The notes below the pieces were generated by a model. That model was not told the DNA's origin. It did not search any database and saw nothing but the letters and a program-made list of their open reading frames with translations. From NCBI RefSeq assembly GCF_003443995.1, contig NZ_QWEY01000019.1:1-45236 (forward strand): a stretch of DNA of 45,236 nucleotides, in the 5' to 3' direction. Source of the stretch: Pseudotabrizicola alkalilacus. Its GTDB lineage: Bacteria > Pseudomonadota > Alphaproteobacteria > Rhodobacterales > Rhodobacteraceae. Of the stretch, positions 7,820 to 16,839 are shown in pieces. The first letter of the stretch is position 1. The number at the start of each line of letters is the position of its first letter. The position numbers and the translations under genes were made by a program.

Positions 7820-8611
7820 ATGCCCGTCAACTTTGTCCGCCGGTCTCTTGTCGGGATTGTCGCAAGCTTGGTCATAGCCGCCGCCGCTCCTGCCCGCGCA
7901 CAGGAGGAGGCCCCGGTGGTGGCCGTTGCCTCCAGCATGCAGTTCGCGATGGCCGAGATCAGCGACGCCTTTACCAGCGAAACCGGCCGGACAGTGCGGC
8001 TGTCCTTCGGGTCATCGGGGAATTTCAACCGTCAGATTCGCGAAGGCGCCCCGTTCGAGGTGTTTATCGCTGCGGATGAAACCAATGTGCTGAGCTTGCA
8101 CCGCGACGGATTTGCCGCTGATGCGGGGCAGGTCTATGCGGTTGGCCGGCTGGTGCTGGTGGTTCCGCAGGGATCGACGCTTGCCCCGGACGGCACGCTT
8201 GACGCCTTGGAGACGGCACTGGCAAACGGCGCGATCCGCCGCTTTGCCATCGCCAGCCCCGAACACGCGCCCTACGGCATGCGCGCGCAAGAAGCGCTGA
8301 CCCATCGCGGGTTGTGGGGCGATCTGCAACCCTTTCTGGTGATCGGGGAAAACATCACCCAGGCCGCGCAATTCGCGCTATCCGGTAATGCCGAAGGGGG
8401 CATCACGGCCTATTCTCTGGTGCTGTCTGCGGATATGAAAGATCTGGGACGCTGGGATCTGATCCCGCAGGATTGGCACCAGCCGCTGAGTCAAAGGATG
8501 GTTCTGCTGAAGAACGCGGGCGAAACGGCACAGGCTTTTTATGCGTTCATGGCGACGGACCGGGCCGGTGCGATCATGGCGCGCTACGGCTTCACCCTGC
8601 CGCAGGAGTAA
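7820..8611 (+). CDS. modA: Molybdate ABC transporter, periplasmic binding protein
   Basis: The 263-residue protein has a Sec signal peptide (MPVNFVRRSLVGIVASLVIA, cleavage near ARA-Q). The mature region shows ModA family landmarks: VAVASSMQFAMAEISDAF at the start, FGSSGNFNRQI, PFEVFIAADE, and a late GGITAYSLVL stretch. It binds molybdate or tungstate in the periplasm and delivers it to ModBC. ATG 7820 follows a GGGGG at 7811-7815. An upstream open frame from 7730 overlaps the regulator and lacks family support. The modB gene starts 3 bases after its stop. Confidence 0.92.
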   Translation: MPVNFVRRSLVGIVASLVIAAAAPARAQEEAPVVAVASSMQFAMAEISDAFTSETGRTVRLSFGSSGNFNRQIREGAPFEVFIAADETNVLSLHRDGFAADAGQVYAVGRLVLVVPQGSTLAPDGTLDALETALANGAIRRFAIASPEHAPYGMRAQEALTHRGLWGDLQPFLVIGENITQAAQFALSGNAEGGITAYSLVLSADMKDLGRWDLIPQDWHQPLSQRMVLLKNAGETAQAFYAFMATDRAGAIMARYGFTLPQE

Positions 8612-8614
8612 GAC

Positions 8615-9283
8615 GTGGATTGGAAAGCCCTGTTCCTGTCGCTTGAACTCGCCGCCTGGACGGTGGCGATCCTGTTGCCGGTGTCGGTGCTGATGGGGCG
8701 GTTTCTGGCGGTCCGGTCGTTTCGCGGCAAGGGGCTGGTGGAGGCGCTGGTGATGCTGCCGCTGGTGCTGCCGCCGACGGTGTTCGGCTTTTACATGCTG
8801 CTGGCCTTTGGCCGCAATGCACCGCTGGGCGCGCTCTGGCAGCAGATGTTCGGCCATCAGCTGGTGTTCAGCTTTGAGGGGCTGGTGCTGGCCTCGGTCA
8901 TCTTCAACCTGCCGTTTGCGATCCAGCCCGCGCAGCGCGGGTTCGAGGCGATTCCGGTCGCGCTGCGCGAGGCGGCCAGCTGCTGCGGAATGTCGCCCTG
9001 GCGGGCGCTGTGGCGGGTGGAGCTGCCGCTGGCCTGGCCGGGGTTGATGACCGCGATGGTGCTGACCTTTGCCCATACTCTGGGCGAATTCGGCATCGTG
9101 CTGATGGTCGGCGGCTCGATCCCCGGCGAGACCAAAACCATCGCGATTGCGATCTATGACCGGGTGCAGGCGTTTGACGACCGGGGGGCCGGGATCATGG
9201 CGGCGACGCTGGTGGCGATCAGTCTGGCCACCATCACCCTGACCTATGCGCTGTCGGCGCGGGTCGGGCGGCGGCTGTCATGA
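8615..9283 (+). CDS. modB: Molybdate ABC transporter permease
   Basis: The 222-residue protein is an inner-membrane permease with about five hydrophobic segments. The EAA loop REAASCCGMSPWRALWRVEL docks on the ATPase, and FGIVLMVGGSIPGETKT is a ModB/CysT-type motif near the end. The start is GTG at 8615 with CAGGAG at 8603-8608 as ribosome binding site. Its stop overlaps the modC start by four bases (ATGA), so translation is coupled. Confidence 0.92.
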   Translation: MDWKALFLSLELAAWTVAILLPVSVLMGRFLAVRSFRGKGLVEALVMLPLVLPPTVFGFYMLLAFGRNAPLGALWQQMFGHQLVFSFEGLVLASVIFNLPFAIQPAQRGFEAIPVALREAASCCGMSPWRALWRVELPLAWPGLMTAMVLTFAHTLGEFGIVLMVGGSIPGETKTIAIAIYDRVQAFDDRGAGIMAATLVAISLATITLTYALSARVGRRLS

Positions 9284-10380
9284 CGCTGTCGGTCTCGATC
9301 CGGGCCGATGCGCCGATCCCGCTGGATCTGGCCTTTGACGTGGCCCCGGGTGAGCTCATGGCGCTGGTCGGCCCCTCCGGCTCGGGCAAGACCACGATCC
9401 TGCGCAGCATCGCGGGGCTGTGGACGCCCACAACCGCGCGCGTCAGCGCCGGGGGCGGGGTCTGGCTGGACACGCAGGCGCGGGTGAACCTGCCGCCGCA
9501 TCGCCGCAAAGTCGGCATCGTGTTTCAAAGCTACGCGCTGTTTCCGCATATGACGGCGGCTCAGAACGTCATGGCCGCCATGCCAATTGCCGACCGGGAT
9601 GAGGCCGAGCGCCTGCTGGCTCTGGTCAACCTGCACGACCTGTCCGACCGCAAACCGGCGCAATTGTCGGGCGGGCAGCAACAGCGGGTGGCCGTGGCCC
9701 GCGCGCTGGCGCGCAGGCCCGATGTGCTGCTGCTGGACGAGCCGTTTTCGGCCGTAGACCGCGCCACCCGCGAAAAGCTGCATGCCGGGATCATCGCCCT
9801 GCGCGCGCATCTGAACATGCCGGTGGTGCTGGTCACCCATGACATGAACGAGGCGCAGCTGCTGGCCGACCGGATGCTGGTGATCGACAGGGGCCGCAGC
9901 CTGCGCGGCGGCACCACCGCGCAGGTGATGGCCGACCCCGAGGCGCTGCGCGCCATGGGCATCCGCGAGGTGGCCGCCCTGCTGCCCGCCGTCATCTCCG
10001 GCCCGGAAGAGGACGGCTTGACCCGGCTTGATACCGCCACCGGCCCGCTGTTCCTGCCCGGCGTGCAGGGCGCGCCCGGAACCCGGCTGCGGGTACGGAT
10101 CATGGCGCATGAGGTGATCCTGTCGCGCGCGCGGCCTGTCGGCCTGTCGGCACAGAACATCGTGCCCGCCACCATCACCGCGCTGGTGTCGGGCGAGGGG
10201 CCGGGCCTCATGGTGCATCTGGCGGTCGGAGACACCGAGATCCTCGCCCGCATCACCCGCCGCGCGGCGGCAGAGATGGCGCTGGCCCCCGGCGATACGG
10301 TTCATGCCGTGCTCAAGGCGATGTCGGTCGCGCGCGACCACATCCTCGCCGCGCCGCCCCAGGACAGCGCGGCGCGCTGA
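9280..10380 (+). CDS. modC: Molybdate ABC transporter ATP-binding protein
   Basis: The 366-residue protein has Walker A GPSGSGKTT (about 31-39), the Q-loop region FQSYALFPHMTAAQNVM, signature LSGGQQQRVAVARAL (from 129), Walker B VLLLDEPFSAVD (149-160) and the switch histidine in LVTHDMNEA. The last 120 residues hold a TOBE/Mop-type domain (ARPVGLSAQNIVPATITALV) that can bind molybdate. It powers ModAB transport at the inner face of the membrane. It is the last gene of the modABC set and converges on an OmpA-family gene 38 bases away. Confidence 0.92.
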   Translation: MTLSVSIRADAPIPLDLAFDVAPGELMALVGPSGSGKTTILRSIAGLWTPTTARVSAGGGVWLDTQARVNLPPHRRKVGIVFQSYALFPHMTAAQNVMAAMPIADRDEAERLLALVNLHDLSDRKPAQLSGGQQQRVAVARALARRPDVLLLDEPFSAVDRATREKLHAGIIALRAHLNMPVVLVTHDMNEAQLLADRMLVIDRGRSLRGGTTAQVMADPEALRAMGIREVAALLPAVISGPEEDGLTRLDTATGPLFLPGVQGAPGTRLRVRIMAHEVILSRARPVGLSAQNIVPATITALVSGEGPGLMVHLAVGDTEILARITRRAAAEMALAPGDTVHAVLKAMSVARDHILAAPPQDSAAR

Positions 10381-10418
10381 CTGCACCAGATTTGCGCACT
10401 CCGCTGACCGTACACGCC

Positions 10419-11342
10419 TTATCGCAGCACGATTTCCACCCGGCGGTTCAGCGCGCGGCCTGCATCGGTCGCGTTGCTGGCAACCGGGGCCAAGGGCCCC
10501 ACGCCCGCAGGCACCGCGCGCCCCGCCTCCACCGCGTGCCGCGATTCAAGCGCCGCGACAACTGCCCCGGCGCGTGCGCGTGACAGGGTGATATTGGCCT
10601 CAAACCCGCCGATGCTGTCGGTGTGGCCCACAACATAGACCCCGATTTCCGCCCGGTCCGACAGCAGCCGCGCAATCTCGGCAAGTGCTGCATCAGAGTC
10701 CGGCAGCAATTCGGCCTTGCCGAAGTCGAAATAGATGTTTTCCACCGTGATCCGGCCCTGCTGCTCCAGCGACGAGGCCATCGCTTCGGCATCCAGCACC
10801 CGGACCTGTCCGGTTTCCATATCGGTGGTCTGCAGCACCTGCACATAATGGTTGGCCCGCTCCACCCCGACCGAGACAAAGACTGTGCCGCCCTCATAAG
10901 GCATCTGGCCGGTAACATACTCGATATCCCGCCCGATCCCCAGATTCATGCCGTTGCGCGACACCCACCCCCCGTCAGCAGCGTTGCCGCACAGCGTGCG
11001 CGCGCTGCAATGCCAGTCCACCGTCAGACCACGCGCCTCCAGCGCCTGTCGGTAATTGGTCATGATTTCCAGCGCCGAGCGGTCTTTCGGGTTTCGGAAC
11101 CGCATCAGCAGCACCCGGCCTTCGAACGGTTCTGCCAGTACCTTGCCATCGTCAAACCCGACAATCCGCGCGCTGCGGCCAAATTCCTGCGTCAGCCGCT
11201 CGCGGTCACGCTCCACCGATCCGGCATAGGGCTCGATCGCCAGCGTCAAAGCCCCCGGCAAAGGCTCCTGCGCGGCAAGCGGCAAGGTCAGCGCCCCAAA
11301 AAACGCTGACAAAGCAAAAACGCGGGTTCTGCATCCTGTCAT
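10419..11342 (-). CDS. OmpA-family protein with DUF4892 N-terminus
   Basis: The 307-residue protein has a signal peptide ending near LAAQ, a DUF4892-like region to about residue 180 (EPYAGSVERDRERL; two cysteines in WHCSARTLCGN) and a C-terminal OmpA peptidoglycan-binding domain (IYFDFGKAELLPDSDAAL, VVGHTDSIGG, LNRRVEIVL). It should sit in the periplasm or outer membrane and hold the envelope to peptidoglycan. A strong AGGAGG site lies just before the ATG at 11342. It stands alone on the minus strand between modC and the antiporter gene. Confidence 0.82.
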   Translation of the reverse strand: MTGCRTRVFALSAFFGALTLPLAAQEPLPGALTLAIEPYAGSVERDRERLTQEFGRSARIVGFDDGKVLAEPFEGRVLLMRFRNPKDRSALEIMTNYRQALEARGLTVDWHCSARTLCGNAADGGWVSRNGMNLGIGRDIEYVTGQMPYEGGTVFVSVGVERANHYVQVLQTTDMETGQVRVLDAEAMASSLEQQGRITVENIYFDFGKAELLPDSDAALAEIARLLSDRAEIGVYVVGHTDSIGGFEANITLSRARAGAVVAALESRHAVEAGRAVPAGVGPLAPVASNATDAGRALNRRVEIVLR

Positions 11343-11682
11343 CGTGCTGTCCTCCTGTCTTCCGGCATCCGGAACGGGCAGGCCGGTCTGCTTGACTTTG
11401 GGTCAGTCAGGCGGCGGGATCAAGCTTTTCAGGCATCTGCCGCGCAGGAATTGATGCAGGTCATGTCCCGGCATGCGCCACCCGCTACACTGCTTCCGAC
11501 CCGTAGCAAAGAGACAGCCCGATGCAACCAGAGCCGATCCGGACCCCTCTGCCCGATAGCGTACAGCCACGTGGCTTGCGCCACCAATGCGGGCGGATCG
11601 CAATTGCGGGTCTGGAGTTGTCTGTGCAATGCCCGCAGACTGCCCTCTGTGCGCCACAGGGCGCGGAGCCGCGAAAGAGACC
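11343..11682. other. Divergent intergenic region without a supported gene
   Basis: These 340 bases separate the OmpA-family gene (minus) from the antiporter gene (plus). Open frames cross it but none has a family match or a good ribosome binding site. GCCCTCTGT (11642-11650), gcgcc and ACAGGGC (11656-11662) form an imperfect hairpin 20 bases before the antiporter start. Promoters for both genes must lie here, but none could be placed with confidence. Confidence 0.45.
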
Positions 11683-13401
11683 ATGATGCTGACAGCCACA
11701 CCCTTTGCCGAAATCGCCATTCTGCTGGTCATGGCGGCCGCAATCGGTCTGCTCGGCACCTTGCTGCGTCAACCGCTGATTGTCAGCTTCATTGCTGTGG
11801 GTCTGATCGCAGGCCCCTCGGCGCTGGATCTGGTGCAGTCGGATCAGGAAATCGACCTGCTGTCAGAACTGGGCATCGCGGTGCTGTTGTTTCTGGTCGG
11901 CATCAAGCTGGACGTAAAGCTGATCCGCTCGCTGGGTGCGGTGTCGGTGGTGACCGGGTTGGGGCAGGTCGCGTTTACTGCGTTCTTTGGCTATCTGATC
12001 GGTCTTGCGCTTGGTCTGGACCATATCACCAGCCTGTATGTCGCGGTGGCGCTGACGTTTTCCTCGACCATCATCATCGTGAAGCTGCTGTCGGACAAGC
12101 GCGAGATTGACGCGCTGCATGGCCAGATCGCGCTGGGCTTTCTGATCGTGCAGGATCTGGTGGTGGTGCTGGCGATGATCGTGCTGTCGGCCATCGGCAT
12201 CGGCGCGGCGGATGCCGGACATGGCGGCGGTTCGGTACTGACGGTGCTGGCGGCGGGCGTGGCGATGGTGGCGGCGGTGGTGCTGTTCGTGCGCTACATT
12301 GCCAACCCGCTTACTGAACGGCTGGCGCGCGCACCCGAACTGCTGGTGATCTTTGCCATAGCGCTGGCTGCCATTTTTGCCGCTGTCGGCGATGCGGTCG
12401 GCCTTGGCAAAGAGGTGGGCGGGCTGATGGCCGGTGTGGCGCTGGCCTCGACCGCCTATCGTGAGACGATTGCGGCCCGGCTGGCCCCTTTGCGCGACTT
12501 TCTGTTGCTGTTCTTTTTCATCGCGCTGGGCTCCACCCTCGATCTGTCGCTGCTGGGCAGTCATGTCACCGGGGCGGTGATCTTTTCGCTGTTCGTGCTG
12601 ATCGGCAACCCGTTGATCGTGCTCGCCATCATGGGGGCCATGGGCTACCGCAAGCGTACCGGGTTTCTGGCGGGGCTGACCGTGGCGCAGATCAGTGAGT
12701 TTTCGCTGATCTTTGTCGCCATGGGCGTCAGCCTTGGCCATGTCGCCGACGATGCGCTGGGCCTTGTCACCATGGTCGGTCTCGTCACCATTGCGGCCTC
12801 GACCTACATGATCACCTGGTCGCACCATCTGTATGCCCTGTTCGAGCCGGTCCTCGGCGTCTTTGAGCGCAAGGGCACCCCGCGCGAGCCGTCCGAGGCC
12901 GGGTCGCATAAAGCGCACCATTTCAAGATCGTGCTCTTTGGCCTTGGCCGTTTTGGCACTGCCATCGGCCTGCGCCTGAAAAAGCGTGGCATCCCGGTGC
13001 TGGGCGTCGATTTCAACCCGCAGGCGGTGAAGCGATGGCGCGAACTGGGGCTGGAGGCGGAATTCGGTGACGCGACCGATCCCGAATTCGTGGCCGAACT
13101 GCCGCTGCGCGGGGCGGAATGGGTGGTCTCATCCGTGCCGGTCCATCCCACCGGCCTGAGCCATGAAGATGCGCGCCTGACCCTGATCCAGCTGGTCCGG
13201 GCGGCAGGGTTTTCCGGCCAGGTCGCCGCCGCCTCGCATGGCACCGCCGAGACCGAGCTTTTGTTCAGCGCCGGGGCCGACACCGTGCTGGAGCCGTTTC
13301 AGGATGCCGCCGACCGGGCGGTCGAGCTGCTCTGCGGCGCGCGCGCGCAGGACCGAACTGATATTCCCGAAATCTCGACCGAAGGCCGCATGACCGGCTG
13401 A
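11683..13401 (+). CDS. CPA2-family cation/proton antiporter with TrkA-N domain
   Basis: The 572-residue protein has a Na+/H+ exchanger-type membrane domain of about 12 segments (residues 1-390; GLLGTLLRQPLIVSFIAVGL near the start), then a soluble RCK/TrkA-N domain from about 414 (FKIVLFGLGRFGTAIG) with the Rossmann GLGRFG motif. This is the layout of KefB/KefC/YbaL-type potassium-proton antiporters, which are gated by a nucleotide or glutathione adduct. ATG 11683 was chosen at the beginning of the first hydrophobic helix, after GAAAGAGA. An open extension to 11587 is not conserved-looking. The SDR gene starts 29 bases downstream, so the two are probably cotranscribed. Confidence 0.85.
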   Translation: MMLTATPFAEIAILLVMAAAIGLLGTLLRQPLIVSFIAVGLIAGPSALDLVQSDQEIDLLSELGIAVLLFLVGIKLDVKLIRSLGAVSVVTGLGQVAFTAFFGYLIGLALGLDHITSLYVAVALTFSSTIIIVKLLSDKREIDALHGQIALGFLIVQDLVVVLAMIVLSAIGIGAADAGHGGGSVLTVLAAGVAMVAAVVLFVRYIANPLTERLARAPELLVIFAIALAAIFAAVGDAVGLGKEVGGLMAGVALASTAYRETIAARLAPLRDFLLLFFFIALGSTLDLSLLGSHVTGAVIFSLFVLIGNPLIVLAIMGAMGYRKRTGFLAGLTVAQISEFSLIFVAMGVSLGHVADDALGLVTMVGLVTIAASTYMITWSHHLYALFEPVLGVFERKGTPREPSEAGSHKAHHFKIVLFGLGRFGTAIGLRLKKRGIPVLGVDFNPQAVKRWRELGLEAEFGDATDPEFVAELPLRGAEWVVSSVPVHPTGLSHEDARLTLIQLVRAAGFSGQVAAASHGTAETELLFSAGADTVLEPFQDAADRAVELLCGARAQDRTDIPEISTEGRMTG

Positions 13402-13430
13402 GGACCATACCAAAACCAATGGAGGATCAG

Positions 13431-14201
13431 ATGAACCGTACCGCAAACAAGACCGCCATCATCACCGGAGGGGCCGTCGGCATCGGCCGCGCCTGCGCCA
13501 TCCGTCTGGCACAAGAGGGGGCCCGCGTCGCCATCTTTGACATGCTGGCGGCTGAAGGAGAGGCGCTGGCGGCAGAGCTGACCGCGCACGGGCATCAGGC
13601 CGCGTTCTGGCAGGTCGATGTGACAGATGAGGCGGCGCTGGAAACCGCCATCGACGCCGCCGCCGCCCGCTTTGGCGGGGTGCAGATCATGGTCAACAAC
13701 GCGGGCATCTCGGGCAGTCCCAAACCCACCGATCAGGTGACCGAGGCCGAATGGGACAAGGTGCAAGCCGTGAACGTCAAAGGCGTGTTCTTTGGCACCA
13801 AACACGCCATCCCGCATCTGCGCGCGGCCGGGGGCGGGTCCATCATCAACCTGTCCTCGATTGCCGGGCTGATCGGGGTCGGCAATCTGGCACCCTATCA
13901 CGCCTCCAAAGGCGCGGTGCGGCTGATGACCAAGAACGATGCCATCACCTATGCGCCGGAAAAGATCCGGGTGAACTCGATCCACCCCGGCTATATCTGG
14001 ACCCCGATGGTCGAAAACCACCTGCGCAATACCTCCCCGGATCTGGAGGCCGCCAAGGCCGCCGCCGGGTCGGTGCATCCGATTGGCCATATGGGGGAGC
14101 CCGACGACATCGCCTGGGCCGTGGTCTGGCTGGCCTCGGATGAGGCGAAATTTGTCACCGGGGCGGAAATTGCCATCGACGGGGGCTATACGGCGCGATG
14201 A
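13431..14201 (+). CDS. Short-chain dehydrogenase/reductase
   Basis: The 256-residue protein is a classical SDR. It has the NAD(P) motif TGGAVGIG near residue 12, NNAG near 90, and the catalytic set Ser142/143, Tyr156 and Lys160 (YHASK). The C-terminus IAIDGGYTAR is usual for the family. It oxidises or reduces a hydroxyl or keto group, but the substrate is not predictable; FabG-like and cyclopentanol dehydrogenase-like members share this pattern. ATG 13431 lies five bases after GGAGG (13421-13425). The next gene starts inside its stop (ATGA overlap). Confidence 0.85.
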   Translation: MNRTANKTAIITGGAVGIGRACAIRLAQEGARVAIFDMLAAEGEALAAELTAHGHQAAFWQVDVTDEAALETAIDAAAARFGGVQIMVNNAGISGSPKPTDQVTEAEWDKVQAVNVKGVFFGTKHAIPHLRAAGGGSIINLSSIAGLIGVGNLAPYHASKGAVRLMTKNDAITYAPEKIRVNSIHPGYIWTPMVENHLRNTSPDLEAAKAAAGSVHPIGHMGEPDDIAWAVVWLASDEAKFVTGAEIAIDGGYTAR

Positions 14202-16810
14202 TGCAGGTTACAGACCCGCATGCCCGCCCCGCAGCTGACTGCCTGACCGCGCTGGACACCACCGAGGCTGGCCTGACATCGGCCGAGGCCGCGCAGCGGC
14301 TGACCACCCATGGCCCCAACCGCCTGCCCGAAGCGCATGCGCGCGGCCCGCTCCTGCGCTTTGCCGCGCAGTTCCACAATGTGCTGATCTATGTGCTGCT
14401 GGCCGCCGCCGTCGTTACCGGGGCTTTGCAGCATTGGGTGGATACCGGCGTAATCCTCGCCGTGGTGCTGGCCAATGCGATCATCGGCTTTGTTCAGGAG
14501 GGCAAGGCCGAAACCGCAATGGCGGCGATCCGCAACATGCTGGCCCCGCGCGCCACCGTGCTGCGCGACGGGCAGCGGACAACGGTAGAGGGCGTGGCGC
14601 TGGTCCCCGGCGACATCGTGCTGCTGGAGGCGGGCGACAAGGTGCCCGCTGACCTGCGGGTGCTGCATGCGCACGGCCTTGCCGCGCAAGAGGCGATCCT
14701 GACCGGCGAATCCGTGCCGGTCGAAAAAGCAGCAAGCCGTGTCGCACAGACTGCCCCTCTGGGTGACCGCCATTCGATGCTGTGGTCGGGCACCCTGGTC
14801 ACCATCGGCACCGCACGCGGGCTGGTGGTGGCGACCGGCCCTGCGACTGAGATCGGGCGCATCGGCGGGCTGCTGGCGGGGGTCGAACAGCTGACCACCC
14901 CACTCGTCGCGCAGATGGATCATTTCGCACGCTGGCTGTCCTTGCTGATCGTGCTGGCGGCGGGGCTGCTGCTGGCCTGGGGCACTTTTGTCGGCCATCA
15001 GGATTTTGGCGATCTGTTCATGACCGTGGTGGCCATCGCCGTCGCCGCCATCCCCGAGGGCCTGCCCGCCGTGATGACCATCACGCTCGCCATCGGGGTG
15101 CAGGCGATGGCGCGCAGGAATGCCATCGTGCGCCGTCTGCCCGCGATCGAGGCCATCGGATCGGTCTCGGTGATCTGCACCGACAAGACAGGCACGTTGA
15201 CCCGCAACGAGATGGTGGTGGCGGCGGTCGAGACGTCCGAGGGCAGCTATGCGGTGACGGGTGAGGGCTATGCGCCACAGGGTCAGATCAGCCCGGCGGG
15301 CGATCTGACCCGCATCGCCGCTGCGGCGGCGCTGTGCAATGACGCGGCGCTGGTGGAAAAATCCGGGAGCTGGGCGGTCGAGGGCGACCCGATGGAGGGG
15401 GCGCTGCTCGCCTTTGCCGGAAAGGTCAGCCCGCGCAGGGCGGCGGACCGGCTGGATGCGATCCCGTTTGACAGCCGCCACCGCTTCATGGCCACGCTGA
15501 CCGAAGGGGCAGGCGGGCGGATCACGCATGTCAAAGGCGCACCGGAACGGGTGCTGCGCATGTGCCGCGACATCGACCAGACCCATTGGCAGCACAAGGC
15601 CGACACCATGGCCCGGCGCGGCTTGCGGGTGCTGGCACTGGCCGAACGGGCGGAAGCGGGCGCACAGATCCCGCGTGACAGCCTTGAGGGCAGTCTCACC
15701 TTCCTCGGCCTCGTCGGTCTGATCGACCCGCCCCGGCCCGAAGCGATTGCGGCGGTGGCCGAATGCCGCGCCGCTGGCATCCGCGTCAAGATGATCACCG
15801 GCGATCATGCGGGCACGGCGGCTGCCATCGCGGCGCAGATCGGGTTGCAGAACACCGACCGCGTGCTGACCGGGACGGATCTGGACAAGCTCGATGATGC
15901 CCAGCTGGCGCTGGAGGTGGCCTCGGTCGATGTCTTTGCTCGCACCAGCCCCGAAGACAAGCTGCGCCTTGTCACCGCGCTGCAGGCCAACGGCCTGTCG
16001 GTCGCGATGACCGGCGACGGGGTGAACGACGCCCCCGCCCTCAAACGTGCCGATGCAGGCATCGCGATGGGGCTGAAGGGGTCTGAGGCCGCCAAGGAAG
16101 CCGCCGATCTGGTGCTGGCCGATGACAACTTTGCCAGCATCGCGGCGGCGGTGCGTGAAGGGCGCACGGTCTATGACAACCTGAAAAAGGTGATCAGCTG
16201 GACCCTGCCGACCAACGCAGGGGAATCCCTTGTGATCGTTGTCGCGCTGGTCGCGGGCATGGCCTTGCCGGTGACTGCGGTGCAGATCCTGTGGATCAAC
16301 CTGATCACCGGCATCACCCTTGGCATCGCGCTGGCCTTCGAGCCGACCGAGGCCGGCACCATGGCCCGCCCGCCCCGCAAGCGCGATGCGCCGGTGCTGT
16401 CCGGGGCGCTGGTCTGGTATGTGATCTTTGTCAGCGGCCTGTTTATCGTGGCAATTTTCGGCATGTTCAGTTATGCGCTGTCGCGCGGCTACCCGCTGGC
16501 TCTGGCGCAGACCATTGCGATGAATACGCTGGTGGTGCTGGAAATTTTCAACCTGTTCTTTGTGCGCAACATGCACGGCACTTCGCTGACATGGGCGGCT
16601 GTGCGGGGGACAAAAATGATCTGGAGCGTGGTGCTGACCATCACCGCCGCACAATTCATGGTCACTTATGTGCCGCTGTTCCAGAGCATCCTCGGCACAC
16701 AGGCGGTGTCGCTGACCGACGGCCTTTTGATCGTCGGCGTAGGGGCCGCGTTCTTTGCGATTGTCGAGATCGAAAAGCAGATCCGGCTGGGTTTGCAAAC
16801 GCGCGGGTAA
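14198..16810 (+). CDS. P-type cation-transporting ATPase (P2A, Ca2+/Mn2+ type)
   Basis: The 870-residue protein has every P-type ATPase landmark: actuator motif TGES (169-172), PEGLP in the fourth membrane helix, phosphorylation motif DKTGTLT (Asp329), KGAPE in the nucleotide domain and TGDGVNDAP (from 605). The N-terminal LTSAEAAQRLTTHGPN segment and the PEGLP signature place it with PMR1/SERCA-like P2A pumps, which move Ca2+ or Mn2+ (some bacterial members move Na+). It is full length. Its start overlaps the SDR stop by four bases, so it closes a three-gene operon that begins with the antiporter. A hairpin follows directly after the stop. Confidence 0.9.
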   Translation: MMQVTDPHARPAADCLTALDTTEAGLTSAEAAQRLTTHGPNRLPEAHARGPLLRFAAQFHNVLIYVLLAAAVVTGALQHWVDTGVILAVVLANAIIGFVQEGKAETAMAAIRNMLAPRATVLRDGQRTTVEGVALVPGDIVLLEAGDKVPADLRVLHAHGLAAQEAILTGESVPVEKAASRVAQTAPLGDRHSMLWSGTLVTIGTARGLVVATGPATEIGRIGGLLAGVEQLTTPLVAQMDHFARWLSLLIVLAAGLLLAWGTFVGHQDFGDLFMTVVAIAVAAIPEGLPAVMTITLAIGVQAMARRNAIVRRLPAIEAIGSVSVICTDKTGTLTRNEMVVAAVETSEGSYAVTGEGYAPQGQISPAGDLTRIAAAAALCNDAALVEKSGSWAVEGDPMEGALLAFAGKVSPRRAADRLDAIPFDSRHRFMATLTEGAGGRITHVKGAPERVLRMCRDIDQTHWQHKADTMARRGLRVLALAERAEAGAQIPRDSLEGSLTFLGLVGLIDPPRPEAIAAVAECRAAGIRVKMITGDHAGTAAAIAAQIGLQNTDRVLTGTDLDKLDDAQLALEVASVDVFARTSPEDKLRLVTALQANGLSVAMTGDGVNDAPALKRADAGIAMGLKGSEAAKEAADLVLADDNFASIAAAVREGRTVYDNLKKVISWTLPTNAGESLVIVVALVAGMALPVTAVQILWINLITGITLGIALAFEPTEAGTMARPPRKRDAPVLSGALVWYVIFVSGLFIVAIFGMFSYALSRGYPLALAQTIAMNTLVVLEIFNLFFVRNMHGTSLTWAAVRGTKMIWSVVLTITAAQFMVTYVPLFQSILGTQAVSLTDGLLIVGVGAAFFAIVEIEKQIRLGLQTRG

Positions 16811-16839
16811 AAAGGGGGGGGCTGACCGCCCCCCCCGCC
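16811..16839 (-). terminator. Rho-independent terminator for the minus-strand sugar operon
   Basis: A run of eight G (16814-16821) pairs with eight C (16829-16836) around a short loop. Read on the minus strand, the stem is followed by TTTTT, giving a standard intrinsic terminator immediately after the stop of the oxidoreductase gene. It may also slow transcription from the P-type ATPase on the plus strand, although no T-run exists in that direction. Confidence 0.8.

Noticed and set aside
14186-16798. An 870-codon open frame on the strand opposite to the P-type ATPase gene
   Set aside because: It mirrors the ATPase gene exactly, is very rich in His, Gln and Arg, and has no domain; long antisense frames are expected in GC-rich genes.
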